This document shows, piece after piece, positions 35,501-46,004 of a stretch of 64,000 bases of DNA. The position numbers were made by a program, and so were the translations under genes. Source of the stretch: Alectoria sarmentosa (Eukaryota; Ascomycota; Lecanoromycetes; Lecanorales; Parmeliaceae); the NCBI GenBank assembly GCA_009733775.1, contig WOGZ01000005.1:1-64000 (forward strand), read 5' to 3'. Every line of letters starts with the position of its first letter. Within the stretch, counting starts at the first letter, position 1. Under the pieces are notes generated by a model. It was given only the letters and a program-made list of their open reading frames with translations. It did no database searches and had not been told where the DNA came from.

Positions 35501-38500
35501 TCGGTCAGTTGGTCCACAATAACCGAATGGGAAACACAATTTCAAAGCTCCTGGACAACTTCCCAACCTTGACCGTTGAAGCTGAGATTGCTCCTTTGAA
35601 CCGCGATGTTCTTCGCATTCGTCTGCACCTTACTGCCGATTTCCGCTGGAACGATAGACATAATGGCACATCGGAATCATATTGGATTTGGGTCGAGGAT
35701 TCGGAGAATTCGGATATCTACCACCACGAGTACTTCATTTTGACGCGTAAGAAACTCTACGACGACCACGAGCTGAACTTCACCATTCCTCTGTCGGACC
35801 CTTTGCCTACACAGATTTACGTGCGAGCCGTCTCAGACCGATGGCTGGGTGCAGAAAGCGTGACTCCAGTGTCCTTTCAGCACCTGATCAGGCCAGACAC
35901 GGAGAGCGTGTATACAGACCTGCTAGATCTTCAACCGCTTCCGGTTGCTGCTCTGAAAAATCCTCTGCTCGAAGATATCTACGGGCAACGATTCCCATTC
36001 TTTAATCCAATGCAAACCCAAATCTTCCACACCCTCTATCACACGTCGGCCAATGTGCTGCTCGGTTCTCCGACTGGGAGTGGAAAGACAGTCGCCGCAG
36101 AATTGGCTATGTGGTGGGCTTTTCGCGAGAAACCGGGCTCTAAAGTCGTCTATATCGCACCGATGAAAGCATTGGTGCGAGAGCGAGTGCAAGACTGGCG
36201 CAAGCGCTTTACCTGGCAGATGGGTCTCAAGCTTGTCGAGCTGACTGGTGACAATACGCCGGATACTCGGACCATTCGAGATGCTGATATCATCATCACT
36301 ACGCCTGAAAAGTGGGATGGTATAAGCCGTAGCTGGAATACTAGAAGTTACGTTCGCCAGGTGAGCTTGGTGATCATTGACGAAATTCATCTTCTCGGAG
36401 GTGATCGAGGGCCGATATTGGAGATTATCGTTTCCCGTATGAATTACATTGCTTCTCAATCCAAAGGTTCTGTACGAATAGTGGGGATGTCGACTGCTTG
36501 TGCCAATGCCATGGACTTGGGAAACTGGCTAGGTGTCAAGGAAGGACTCTTCAACTTTCGGCACTCAGTCAGGCCGGTACCCCTCCAGATATTCATAGAT
36601 GGGTTTCCAGAACAGCGAGGCTTTTGTGCTCTCATGCAGTCGATGAATCGCCCGACATTCCTAGCAATCAAGACCCATTCGCCCGAGAAACCGGTCATTG
36701 TCTTTGTTGCATCCCGAAGGCAAACGCGCTTGACAGCAAAGGATTTGATCAATCTCTGTGGGATGGAGGACAACCCCCGACGCTTTGTACGCATGTCAGA
36801 AGATGATCTACAGCTCAACCTGTGCAGAGCTAAAGACGACGCTCTTCGAGAGGCTCTGAGCTTCGGCATCGGTCTGCATCACGCTGGATTGGTAGAAGCT
36901 GACAGGCAATTAGCCGAAGAATTGTTCGCCAACAACAAGATCCAGATACTCGTGGCAACGTCTACGCTTGCTTGGGGTGTCAATTTGCCGGCCCATCTGG
37001 TCGTAGTCAAGGGCACTCAATATTTCGACGCCAAAATCGAAGGGTACAAAGACATGGATCTGACCGATGTACTACAAATGCTAGGCCGGGCAGGAAGGCC
37101 ACAATTCGATTCTTCGGGCATTGCCCGCATTCTTACCCAAGACGCCAAGAAGGCTTTCTACAAGCATTTTCTGCACACGGGGTTTCCTGTGGAATCTTCC
37201 TTGCACAATGTTCTCGACAATCATCTAGGCGCCGAGGCTTCTGCGGGTACGATCGGGACCAAGCAAGATGCGCTGGACTATCTTACTTGGACCTTCTTCT
37301 TTCGCCGATTGCATAAAAACCCATCTTACTACGGCCTTGAGATATCTGTCGAAGAGCACAACACGATCGCAGCACAGAAATTGGCCAACGTATTCATGGT
37401 CGAGCTTGTCGACAAGTCTTTGGAGGAATTGGCGGAATCGGGGTGTATTGCCCTGCACTCCAATGGCGACGTCGATTCGACTCCACTTGGTAAGATCATG
37501 AGTTATTACTACTTGTCTCACAAGACCGTCCGGCATCTAGTGAAGAACGCTAAAAGAGATGCGAGCTTCGAGGACGTGCTGGCTTGGATGTGCGGTGCAA
37601 CTGAGTTCGATGAGCTTCCTGTACGACATAATGGTAAGCCCTTTTACCTTCCATCTTTTTCTTCTTCTACGTCTTCCGAACCTTTTCAGCAAGTCACAGG
37701 ACAAATACCGGAAGAGACCATCACAAAGGGCATAAGTCAAAATGAAGATTTATTGTGCAAAAGGGGAAACCCAAATAAAGGCGATTGTCAAAGGAAAGGG
37801 TCCCGGGGGTAAGATGTATTAGGAGGGACACGACTCCAAGGGAGCAGGCATTAGAGTATCTCGTTGCGCACACTTTAGCCTTGATGAAGGGTTGCTGACT
37901 AGTGAATTTCCATGTCTAGAAGATCTTATCAACGCCGAGCTATCAAAGAACCTACCATTGCACGCTGAAACCCTCAGTCTTCCGATGTGGGACCCTCACG
38001 TCAAAGCTTTCCTGCTTCTCCAGGCCTATTTTTCCCGCATCGACTTGCCAATATCTGACTACGTGGGCGACCAAAACTCGGTCCTAGACCAGAGCATACG
38101 TGTTGTCCAGGCTTCCATCGATGTGTTGACAGAACTTGGCTACTTGTCAAGCTGCACCATGATGATCACTTTGCTGCAGTGCATCAAGTCGGCCCGCTGG
38201 CCTTTTGATGGGCCCTTGTCTATCTTTCCTGGCGTGAGTACCGACAAGGAGCGGGCTCGAGCAAAGGAAGGAGGGTCGCAACCCCCTTCGCTTGCGCAGA
38301 TCCACAATGTTGCCAAACCTGTGCTTTCGAATGTCCTTAAAAACCTTGATGTCCCTCGCGACCTCGAGTCTCAGGTCGAGAAAGCCATTGGCACGCTCCC
38401 AAACCTCAATGTCAATGTCATAGACATCAATGCCCTTGGCCTCACAGTAGGCGTCACTCGGCTCAACCCCGCAACGCAGCCTGATTACCGCATTTATGCT

Positions 38501-38794
38501 CCCAAATTTCCCAAACCACAATCCGAAGGCTTCTTCCTCGTCGTTGCTGATCCAGCCAAGGATGAGGTCCTGGCGTTGAAGAGGATTAATTGGCCTCCTG
38601 TGGAAAAGGTACTTCGTAGTGGCAACAAGCCAACCTCGAGATCCATCGTGAAGCTGAAGCCTGAGAGTGTGGAGAGGAAAGTGGATGTCCTCGTATCGAG
38701 CGATGCATATGTGAACATGAGGTGGAAGATTGTGGGTATAGAGATGCCTGCAGCGCCAATTATTGAGGATGATAGTGGAAAGAAGAGCTCGTGA
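32523..38794 (+). CDS. SLH1: Slh1/ASCC3-type double-cassette DExH helicase (ribosome quality control)
   Basis: Three exons, 32523-32913, 32963-37633 and 37920-38794, give about 1978 residues, close to yeast Slh1 (1967). Each half has a Ski2-like helicase and a Sec63-like domain. Cassette 1 has Walker A APTGAGKT (306-313), DEVH (428-431) and LSATLP. Cassette 2 has SPTGSGKT (1166-1173), DEIH (1270-1273) and MSTA in place of SAT. The TTPEKWDVVTRKS motif and the N-terminal LQMSLADILG motif point to Slh1/ASCC3 rather than spliceosomal Brr2. Slh1 is the helicase of the RQT complex, which splits collided ribosomes. Intron 1 (49 nt) uses a weaker GTCTGC donor, chosen because it alone keeps frame. Intron 2 is long (286 nt) for this locus; its first 180 nt stay open in frame. 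The N-terminal 130 residues are acidic and probably disordered. Confidence 0.95.
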
Positions 38795-39103
38795 GATCAG
38801 GAACGGAAACAACGAACTTGCATCTAACCGTTCGTTACAGTATTAGCGTATGAGAAACGGGTTTCATTGAATATATATATGAAAAATAGAGCATGGAAAG
38901 CATTCCTTGTTTTGCTCTTTCTTTCAGTTGTAGATCTCAAGCCAAACAATGTGCACAGGAATCGAGAGTCTCCTCATGAAAAGTATCCACACATATATGG
39001 GGGCTCGGCCCTAGCATAAAGCGCAAAGTTTTTCTACTTGAGATACGCCTTCCCCTTCTCTACAACCACAACCCGTGTCCTACCAAAAGAGAGATGCGTG
39101 TGT
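38795..39103. other. Intergenic, convergent 3' ends
   Basis: 309 bp between the SLH1 stop and the stop of the minus-strand gene. Contains an ATATATAT run near 38870; no feature can be named with confidence. Confidence 0.5.
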
Positions 39104-41247
39104 TCAGGCGTCCTCCAAAGTCAGATGGTGCGATTTCCTCGACTCTTCCGTAGTGCTTTGATCATTGATTAAGGGCTGCATGGGCTGACGGGCAGTCTTT
39201 GGGACGATTGGGACAAGGAGTTGGCGTTGTCGACGTGAAATGGAAATTTGCCTAGCAACGGAAACCTCGGCAGCAGCGCCAACTAAGTCTTCCCCTTGGT
39301 GTCTGTACCGTAGTTCCGTTGAAGCTAGCTTTTTCATGCTTGAACTGCGTGCTGGGAACACACGCTGTATGACGTCCTGTCTTGCACCTTGCGTAGATGT
39401 GGGTGGGTCCGTTTCAATGGTTGAGTACCCAGGGTGCTCTGCGCACTCGAAAAAGCTAGCAGTAGTCGAATTGGCGGAGCGCTGAGAATGATCGAAACTA
39501 GGTTGGCGACCGTGAGACGTTGGTGTCCCTGGGATGTCTTCCGAGTTTTGGACTATGACAAGAACATGATCTTGATCCTGTGTTTTGCTTTTCTTGATCG
39601 AAGGCCTGGGCGGGAAAAATTGGTGGCTGGGGGCAGTCACGGAACGACTTAAAGGACTGGGCTTCGGGAGCACCTTGTTCACAGGGCTGCGGGCTGAAAG
39701 AGGAGTCGAGGGGAAGAATGAGAAAGACGGAGACTGGGAGGACTTGGACGATATCGAGTCAGCTCGCGTATCGGATATTTGCAGGTCAAGATTAAAACGC
39801 TGTTAGACATATGTGAGCGAATAACCATTTTAACAATAACAAAGGGACATACCTCGCCGTTCGTGTCAGCAACGGTGTGTAGCGACTCCAAGTATGCCTG
39901 CCTTCGAGCCAGCAGTGAAGGCTGCGGCTTGCTTTGCCGCATCTCAGATTCCAAGACATCGCCAAACATTACGCTATAACGCTCCAGTTCCACGCACGGG
40001 ATTTTGACTTGTAATAATGATGGTCCAGGCATCAGGCATCCCTCCTGTTCTTCACGACGATGAACATCTTCTGCTATGGTATGTGAAGAAAATTTAGCAG
40101 GAATTCGGTGCATTTCAGGCTGAGGCTCTTCGACTTTTCTTCCTCGGAGGCCCCTTCGCCGGGAGCTGTTCCTCCTCAACAAGCCACTGCTTTTCTCTCC
40201 AGGCATACCCGTGAACGAACCTACTCGGAGCGTTTTATTACCGTGATTCGAGTCTGCCCGCTTGCGACGAAGAGCGGTGGTCTCCAAGTAATTTTGCGTG
40301 ATCAGTTGCTTGGCTGGCTCCAATTTCTGTCTTTGGTCCAGCTGGTAAAATCGCGAAACCGACCGAACCTCCCTCCTCCCAAATAGGCTACATATAGACT
40401 TCCACTTGCTCCCTTTCCGTTTGATGCCTTTACCCCCACTACCCTTCTTACACACAACCCCAAGAGTGTGAGCAGGATCCTCGGGTAGACTGCAAACGCA
40501 AGAGACATCAACATCGCGGTCATCTGGCGGAAGGGTCGGTGACGGGTTTTGCCTCGGGCTACCCAAGACGAGTCCGATGACAGTCTCATCAGAATGAAGT
40601 CTGCGGCCAAATCCTCCGCGAGGCTGGGGGGACTGTGCACAGTTGGGCGCCTGCGAGGCGTTTACATGACTGGTGTTGTGTGCGGGTGGGTCTGCAGGTC
40701 TGACACCTTTGGATATTGATCTTGTCAAATGTGCAGCCTTTGACATCTTCCGAAGTCGTGCCTTTTCGGGAGAATCGCGCGAAGAAGCCTGGCGGCACCG
40801 GGCCAATTGACGAGGGAGAAAGACGAGCTATACACGAAAAGAGTTGGATACCAAGGGAAAGGTATTGAATAGGAGAGATGGCGGCGAAAGGGTATAAGTA
40901 AACATGATGAGCAACGGGGAAGATTGAAGATATGTAGCAAGAGAAGATCTTGTCTCCCCACTCACCCGCCACTGGTGCACCCGCGCACAATCTTGGGTGC
41001 ATTGATAAGCTTTCATTTCCTGAAGAAAGGATTGTACTTTAACATTACTGGTGCTCCTATCCTTAATATAAGATGAGAAAGCGGAACGCTGCTGCGAATG
41101 AAGTGATTGCACATATGAAACAACGCCTGTGTTAGCCGAGCTGGGGTTTGGAGTTACGCTCGGCAGTGCTCTGAGATTCCAAGACGACATCAAGATCTTT
41201 GAGTTTCGTGCTTGGTATTCCGTAGAAGCCTTGAACCATGTGTGCAT
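39104..41247 (-). CDS. Uncharacterised, mostly disordered fungal protein
   Basis: Three coding exons on the minus strand: 41247-40966, 40827-39853 and 39799-39104, about 650 residues, with introns of 138 and 53 nt whose phases fit (GTGAGT donor and TATAG acceptor; GTATGT and ACAG). Most of the protein is rich in S, P, R and Q. Two islands look conserved: KWKSICSLFGRRE (basic, aromatic) and a segment with MERYSVMF-like ERYSVMFGDVLE followed by SLLARRQAYLESL. I recall these motifs from conserved Pezizomycotina proteins without assigned function. The 41247 start follows a probable 5' UTR intron ending CACACAG at about 41280, and a TATAA motif lies near 41530. A shorter model starting at the ATG at 40746 is possible. 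No function is proposed. Confidence 0.75.
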
Positions 41248-41908
41248 TTGACAAGCCTCGTAATAAACACGGACAAACCTGTGTGTGGGAAAACGAATAA
41301 TTAGGATCAGTGCGAAAACACGGAAAATTTTCAGCGCTGAAACATCATTCTTCCTACTTGCCGTTTCAGACTAAGTATCAGCAGCCCGGTATGGAATACA
41401 AAAATGAAGGTGAGCCACCAAAGGAGTGAATCGTGATATACCTATCCCGATCCGCTGTCTGCGACAAGTGACGAGTGAGTGCTGCCTTGTTCTGATCTAG
41501 AGATATGTACTCGTACTACGTACAGTTGCTTATAAAAGTCCGACGTAGTCTCAAATACCTATCTTGAGGGACGTATGTAGTCGGCATTTGTCGCAACGTA
41601 CTTTAGCGTCTAACAACCGGTATCCAAAAGAAGTGATAGGCTGGAGAGTAGCGAAAAAGAAGGATAGATAATGATAAAATTAACGAAGGAAGTGAAGCAA
41701 TTCCAAGGGGGCTGCTCTTGCTCTTGGCGGGCACCAGGCTATATTGTCTTTTTGACCCCACGGAATTCCATACTCAGCTCCACCGCATCATACCTTTTCT
41801 CCCCACAAACACCATCGCATTGAACCACTCCGGCCATTCAAATCCTCCTTGCCTCTTCTTTGATTACGCTATCATTTGGGGCCTTCAACTCTCTGCTATT
41901 CATCAACC
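41248..41908. promoter_or_regulatory. Divergent promoter between the uncharacterised gene and profilin
   Basis: 661 bp shared 5' region. On the minus strand a TTTTATAAGC TATA-like motif at about 41536-41527 precedes a likely 5' UTR exon and intron of the uncharacterised gene. On the plus strand the 200 bp before the profilin ATG are rich in C and T, common in highly expressed fungal genes. Confidence 0.5.
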
Positions 41909-42605
41909 ATGTCGTGGCAAGGTCAGTCGGTCTACCTGTCTTGTGCCACGGTTTCGCTGACTCACTGCCATCAAAGCATATGTTGATACTAGGTACCTTC
42001 GCTTATGACACCATCTTCCACTCTTTGGGACACTGATGGGGACCTCCGTAGCTTGGTGGGGACTGGGAATCTCGACAGGGCTGCCATTTTCAACACCCAT
42101 GGGACTAGCGTTTGGGCCTCGACCCACGGCTTTGCAGTACGTCGACAAAGTTTACTATGTCCGTCCACATGTCCTTCACACCCTTTCAAGGTCCCGCGTA
42201 TAGCATGGAGAAGTAGCATCTGGGAGGAAGCCTAGGCCTGAAATCGAAGATTGACGATGCGGTCAGGTTTCGCCGGCGGAAATAAAAGAGGTCATAGATT
42301 CGTACTCGGACACATCAGACGTCAAGAAGATCCAGAGTGGTGGCTTTCGAGTTGCAGGCGAGAAATACATGACGATCAAGGCGGACGAAAAGAGCGTGTA
42401 CGGCAAGAAGGTGCATTACAGATCTACTTCGAAATTCACGGCTGCAATATCGGAGCTGATCGTCCTGCAGGGAAAGGAGGGAATAGTGATTGTCAAGACG
42501 CAACAAGCGATCCTCGTCGCCCATTACCCTGAGACAGTACAACCAGGACAAGCAACGAACACAGTGGAGCAGCTTGGCGATTATCTAATTGGGGTCGGCT
42601 ACTAA
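41909..42605 (+). CDS. PFY1: Profilin, actin-monomer-binding protein
   Basis: Five exons, 41909-41921, 41977-41992, 42052-42136, 42267-42410 and 42471-42605, total 393 nt, 130 residues, the usual profilin size. It starts MSWQAYVDTS and ends with the family signature VAHYPETVQPGQA followed by DYLIGVGY. The YGKKGKEGIVIVKT core is formed by the exon 4/5 junction. Profilin binds actin monomers, proline-rich formins and phosphoinositides at growth sites. The gene is intron-dense: exons 1 and 2 are only 13 and 16 nt. Intron 4 (42411-42470) is exactly 60 nt and has no stop in frame, so its retention would insert 20 residues. Confidence 0.96.
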
Positions 42606-42905
42606 GCTCCTTATATCATTTCCCTCGATGCCATTATGAACCTGTACTTTACTTGCATTCTTCTGAAGACAGGGTTCGACAGATAGATGGAACGGGGCCT
42701 TGGCTGTACCATACCATAAGCTCTTCATTCTGTTTCGTGGTGCCCTCGTCCTTGCAATCGACCCGTTGTTGGCTCCTCCCTTAACTTCCGATCTGGGAGA
42801 TGGATGGCCACACCTCTCACAAGCCCGTGACCACGCCCTATCAACGAGTAGCGCCTTCCGTGTCGAAGTCTTCCTGCATCCCACTTTCTGCCATGTACTG
42901 CGAGT
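42606..42905. other. Intergenic, convergent profilin and GOT1 3' ends
   Basis: 300 bp between the two stops. No gene is seen. Confidence 0.5.
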
Positions 42906-43575
42906 TTATACGGGCAATTCTGCATTTCTCCGCCCTCCTCCGACTCTATCTAGCGCCTGCTCAATGTACGGACCCACCACGGGGATATTTCCGGCGAATC
43001 CACCGATTGTTGAGAAGAAGTCACCAAAGAGCACAAATATGCCATACAATTCAATTAGGAAGCCCACCAAGGGCCATCGTAGAAGAATGAGTACAATTCC
43101 TGCCGCGAACGCAGCTGTGCCCTTCAATTTTTGACGTCGAGCGAAGAAGACTGCCGTCTTTTGTAGGCCTATTATAAGGGTAAGACCAAGGAGGAAGAGG
43201 ATCTATTCGCGGATGATTAATTAGGCCTTGACTGGGAAAAGCTGTCTCGTACATTGCCCATGGCCAGCCTGCATGACATGAGCCTCTTTCTTGTTGCATT
43301 GGGAAAATAGCGAAGACGCACATAGCTCTATCGAAAAACATGATCACTCCCCCAATCAGAAAGAACCCCCCTAAATCTTGTTATCAGACCACTAGCGCAG
43401 AGCACTGGCAAACTCAGTGACCCTACCTACCACCTGAGCAGAAGGCAACTCCGACTTCTGTTTGCAAATGGAAACGTTAACGTGGGCTCTGCAGTGTTCG
43501 GGGTCGAGATACTAGTGGCTCTTTGGCTTTAGAAATCTGTCATGTAGACTCACTTTGCGAGTCTGAGAGCCACAT
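42906..43575 (-). CDS. GOT1: Got1, Golgi vesicle transport membrane protein
   Basis: Five exons on the minus strand: 43575-43554, 43457-43434, 43370-43322, 43268-43253 and 43202-42906, total 408 nt, 135 residues. It starts MWLSDSQKVGVAF, with GGVIMFFDRAM, then LAMGN encoded by a 16-nt exon, LFLLGLTLIIG, the basic FFARRQKLKG loop, LRWPLVGFLIELYG, and ends RRNAELPV. Four hydrophobic membrane segments are visible. Got1 is a small tetraspanning protein of ER/Golgi vesicles needed for efficient fusion. Every splice junction has GT..AG and the phases fit. Homologues I remember have about 138 residues, so the length is normal. Exon 4 of 16 nt is exceptionally short. Confidence 0.95.
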
Positions 43576-44469
43576 GGTAGGCATCTTGCAGGTGGTGCAC
43601 GATGTCTCAAATATCAACGATGGCTCATCGAGATTTGATACAAGATACGACGTGTACCTTACTCACGGGTAGGACGCGTGGACGCTAGCAAAGTTTTTAC
43701 GGAGGGCACCACCTGCAAAGCGCTAGTACCAGCCCTAGCCCTACTCCCAAAAGGAAGTCCCAAGTCCCAACTATCCTCCTGGGAACCACGGAACGTAAGC
43801 TAAGCGCACCTTCAGATGGAACATTATCCGACGTCTCGCACGAGTCTCAGCATGTGCAGGACTTTTCGTGCCCCCCTCCATAGCCCTTTTACAATTACAG
43901 TCTGCTTCGTCTTCTTTGCCCAACTGATTTTCTGACATACTCAATGCGAGAAGCAAGACATCGTTGAGATTTCCATGGAAACCGCGTGCATCAAGGCAAG
44001 TTTCCATGCAGACTATCCAAGATTCAATATAGAAAAGCAAGTATTACGCATTGCGCTGCTCATATGCGCCGATAGTGGTCCTCTTTTGAGCTACCATTGA
44101 CGCGTTCCAAACTCCTTTCACTTTTTGCCCACTGAGGCACATTCATAAATGCTACAGTAGAAGTCCAGCCATGCCATGCTAGACTTATGTTGTCACCCAA
44201 CGCTCTGACAACAGCAATCTTTGGATTCTGTAACTGATTACCCTTTTCTCCTCCATGGGTTCGTCGGTAGACTGTCAAGCTGGCGAATACTGATCTGGTC
44301 ACGATTAAGCCGGAGCGTATTCTTGAGTCTTGCACCGAAAGGCGCAAGATGGGTGGAATGGGCTTGACTTTGCGGCCATACAACCCTCTTGTCTGGGCAT
44401 TGATAGATATGGCTGCTGTCCCTCTGAGCATAGCGTCTGTGTTAGAGCAGAGAAACATCTTCAGCTACG
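43576..44469. other. Intergenic between GOT1 and IES6
   Basis: About 890 bp holding the GOT1 promoter and the IES6 3' end, both genes on the minus strand. Two frames of 89 and 132 codons (43771-44040, 44060-44458, minus strand) lack family features and intron support; I do not call them. Confidence 0.5.
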
Positions 44470-45042
44470 TCATTTAAGCACGACGTGGGCTCCCCGCGCT
44501 TCCAAGTATCTCTCCGCCGCTCCCTGAGGTAGGTGTTGGACAACATCAAACACTTCCTTGTTGTGATAACGAAGTCTAGACTTCGGATCCGTATAAGGGG
44601 CGGGCAAGCCTGTGATATCGCAGTAGTGTTTTTGGTGCGCTGGATGCAGTGACGGAGCAGACTCGATATTCGTGTAGGTAGCTACTGGGCCAGAAGAAAG
44701 AGAGGCTTGCAAATTCCTTTCGAGTACCATTGTAGACAGATTTTGAGCTGCTTGTGATATGTTGGAATGGGTGAACGTGCCATTTGAAGGTACTGGAGTT
44801 ACTGCTCCAGTGTCCATGGCAGAACTCTGCGGATTCGGGGTAGACGAGCCGCTGTTGTCATGTGTGGCCATGACTGATGCCTCTTTACGGGCAGCCTCTG
44901 CCACTATTTGCTTGATATTCTTGTTGCGGCGCTGGGAAGGCTTCCACTGAGGATTGCGGAATGGTCGCGGCTTGAGTGTCAAATCAAGCTGATCCAACAA
45001 TTGCTGATGTGAGTCGTCCGCAGACGGGGTTGTTGGAGCCAT
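44470..45042 (-). CDS. IES6: Ies6, INO80 complex subunit with YL1 C-terminal domain
   Basis: Single exon of 190 residues. The C-terminal YL1-C domain is clear: HYCDITGLPAPYTDPKSR, then LRYHNKEVFDVV, ending ARGAHVVLK. The N-terminal conserved patch is KPFRNP-like KPRPFRNPQWKPSQRRNK. In yeast Ies6 forms a module with Arp5 that grips the nucleosome and is needed for INO80 sliding. The start at 45042 (MAPTTPS) is preferred because the conserved patch follows closely; a longer frame runs upstream to 45204 without an ATG of matching character. ARP5, the physical partner, starts 960 bp away on the other strand. Confidence 0.95.
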   Translation of the reverse strand: MAPTTPSADDSHQQLLDQLDLTLKPRPFRNPQWKPSQRRNKNIKQIVAEAARKEASVMATHDNSGSSTPNPQSSAMDTGAVTPVPSNGTFTHSNISQAAQNLSTMVLERNLQASLSSGPVATYTNIESAPSLHPAHQKHYCDITGLPAPYTDPKSRLRYHNKEVFDVVQHLPQGAAERYLEARGAHVVLK

Positions 45043-46004
45043 ATATAGAGTGTGGTAAATGGGGACGTTTTCTATGAGAAGGTCAACACACATATCGGAA
45101 GAAGTTTCGGGGCTAGATAAATTACATACGGCGGGATCAAGGTGCGGGGTCCGCGAAGCGCATCCTTCAAATGGTGAGCCATCAGCGATCCAGATACGTA
45201 ACAACGAAGTAGGAATATACGGTATTTGAAGCTATGGTGCGTGATTTGAACCCAATATCCTTCCACTTATCCGCTTGACTGATCAAAGTAGGAGAGCCCC
45301 CACGAGCATCAGCAGAGCCTGCTTCTCACGCGCATCATCACCAATGTTGTAAGAAACAGTGATGACTTTTGTCTCTTGGTAGTATATATTCATGAACTAT
45401 CCTAGGAGAAACTTAACGAAGCAGTCATGGTCTTGAACAAGAGTCTGCAAGTATGATGCTCGATCTCGTCGGCAACTTGCCCTCTCGAATCTTGCACTAA
45501 TGCAGGTACCGTTTGAAACCAGGAGATCAACATCCAAAACATGAATGTCGAACTTGTTGCTCAGATGTTCAAGAATTATCGATCCAATGTACTCTTTCAC
45601 CTTGAAGGTAAGAACGTATGTCACTTGTCAGACTGTCTGGTACAAATTATTAATCTCTGTTTCGTCTACAGCCACGGACAGCCTCCAGGACCCATCATAG
45701 CACAGAGTTGTACTGTAGTAATGGAAATCGAAGTCAGGACTGACCCTGAAACCCCTTGTGATGGTGAACAATGATTAACGTGGAAACCGACTGCGCTCTG
45801 TAGAGTACTGCTGTATTTAATAGTAGTTTTGAAAAGCCAACCTGACCAGTCATGCAACTAATTTAACCTCCACATCTAAGTACCAATTGATGTTATAACT
45901 GTAACGTCACTCACCCAGACGACATTCATTCCACCCAACAGGAAACAATGCTTTATTTGCGCCCCTATGAAGGCTCTCGAGACAAGGCACATTAACACCC
46001 TATC
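45043..46004. promoter_or_regulatory. Bidirectional region between IES6 and ARP5
   Basis: 962 bp between two start codons facing away from each other. A TATATA run lies directly before the IES6 ATG. Small frames inside (45397-45624 minus, 45541-45774 plus) overlap on opposite strands and each has splice-like ends, but I cannot assign either to a family; a short non-coding or small-peptide gene is not excluded. Confidence 0.5.

Noticed and set aside
32977..37812. SLH1 as a single-exon Brr2 helicase
   Set aside because: The frame continues into intron 2, and the TRKS and N-terminal LADILG motifs fit Slh1/ASCC3; exons before and after complete the usual length.
44060..44458. 132-codon minus-strand frame downstream of IES6
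   Set aside because: No recognisable motif or splice support; probably 3' flank of IES6 that happens to be open.
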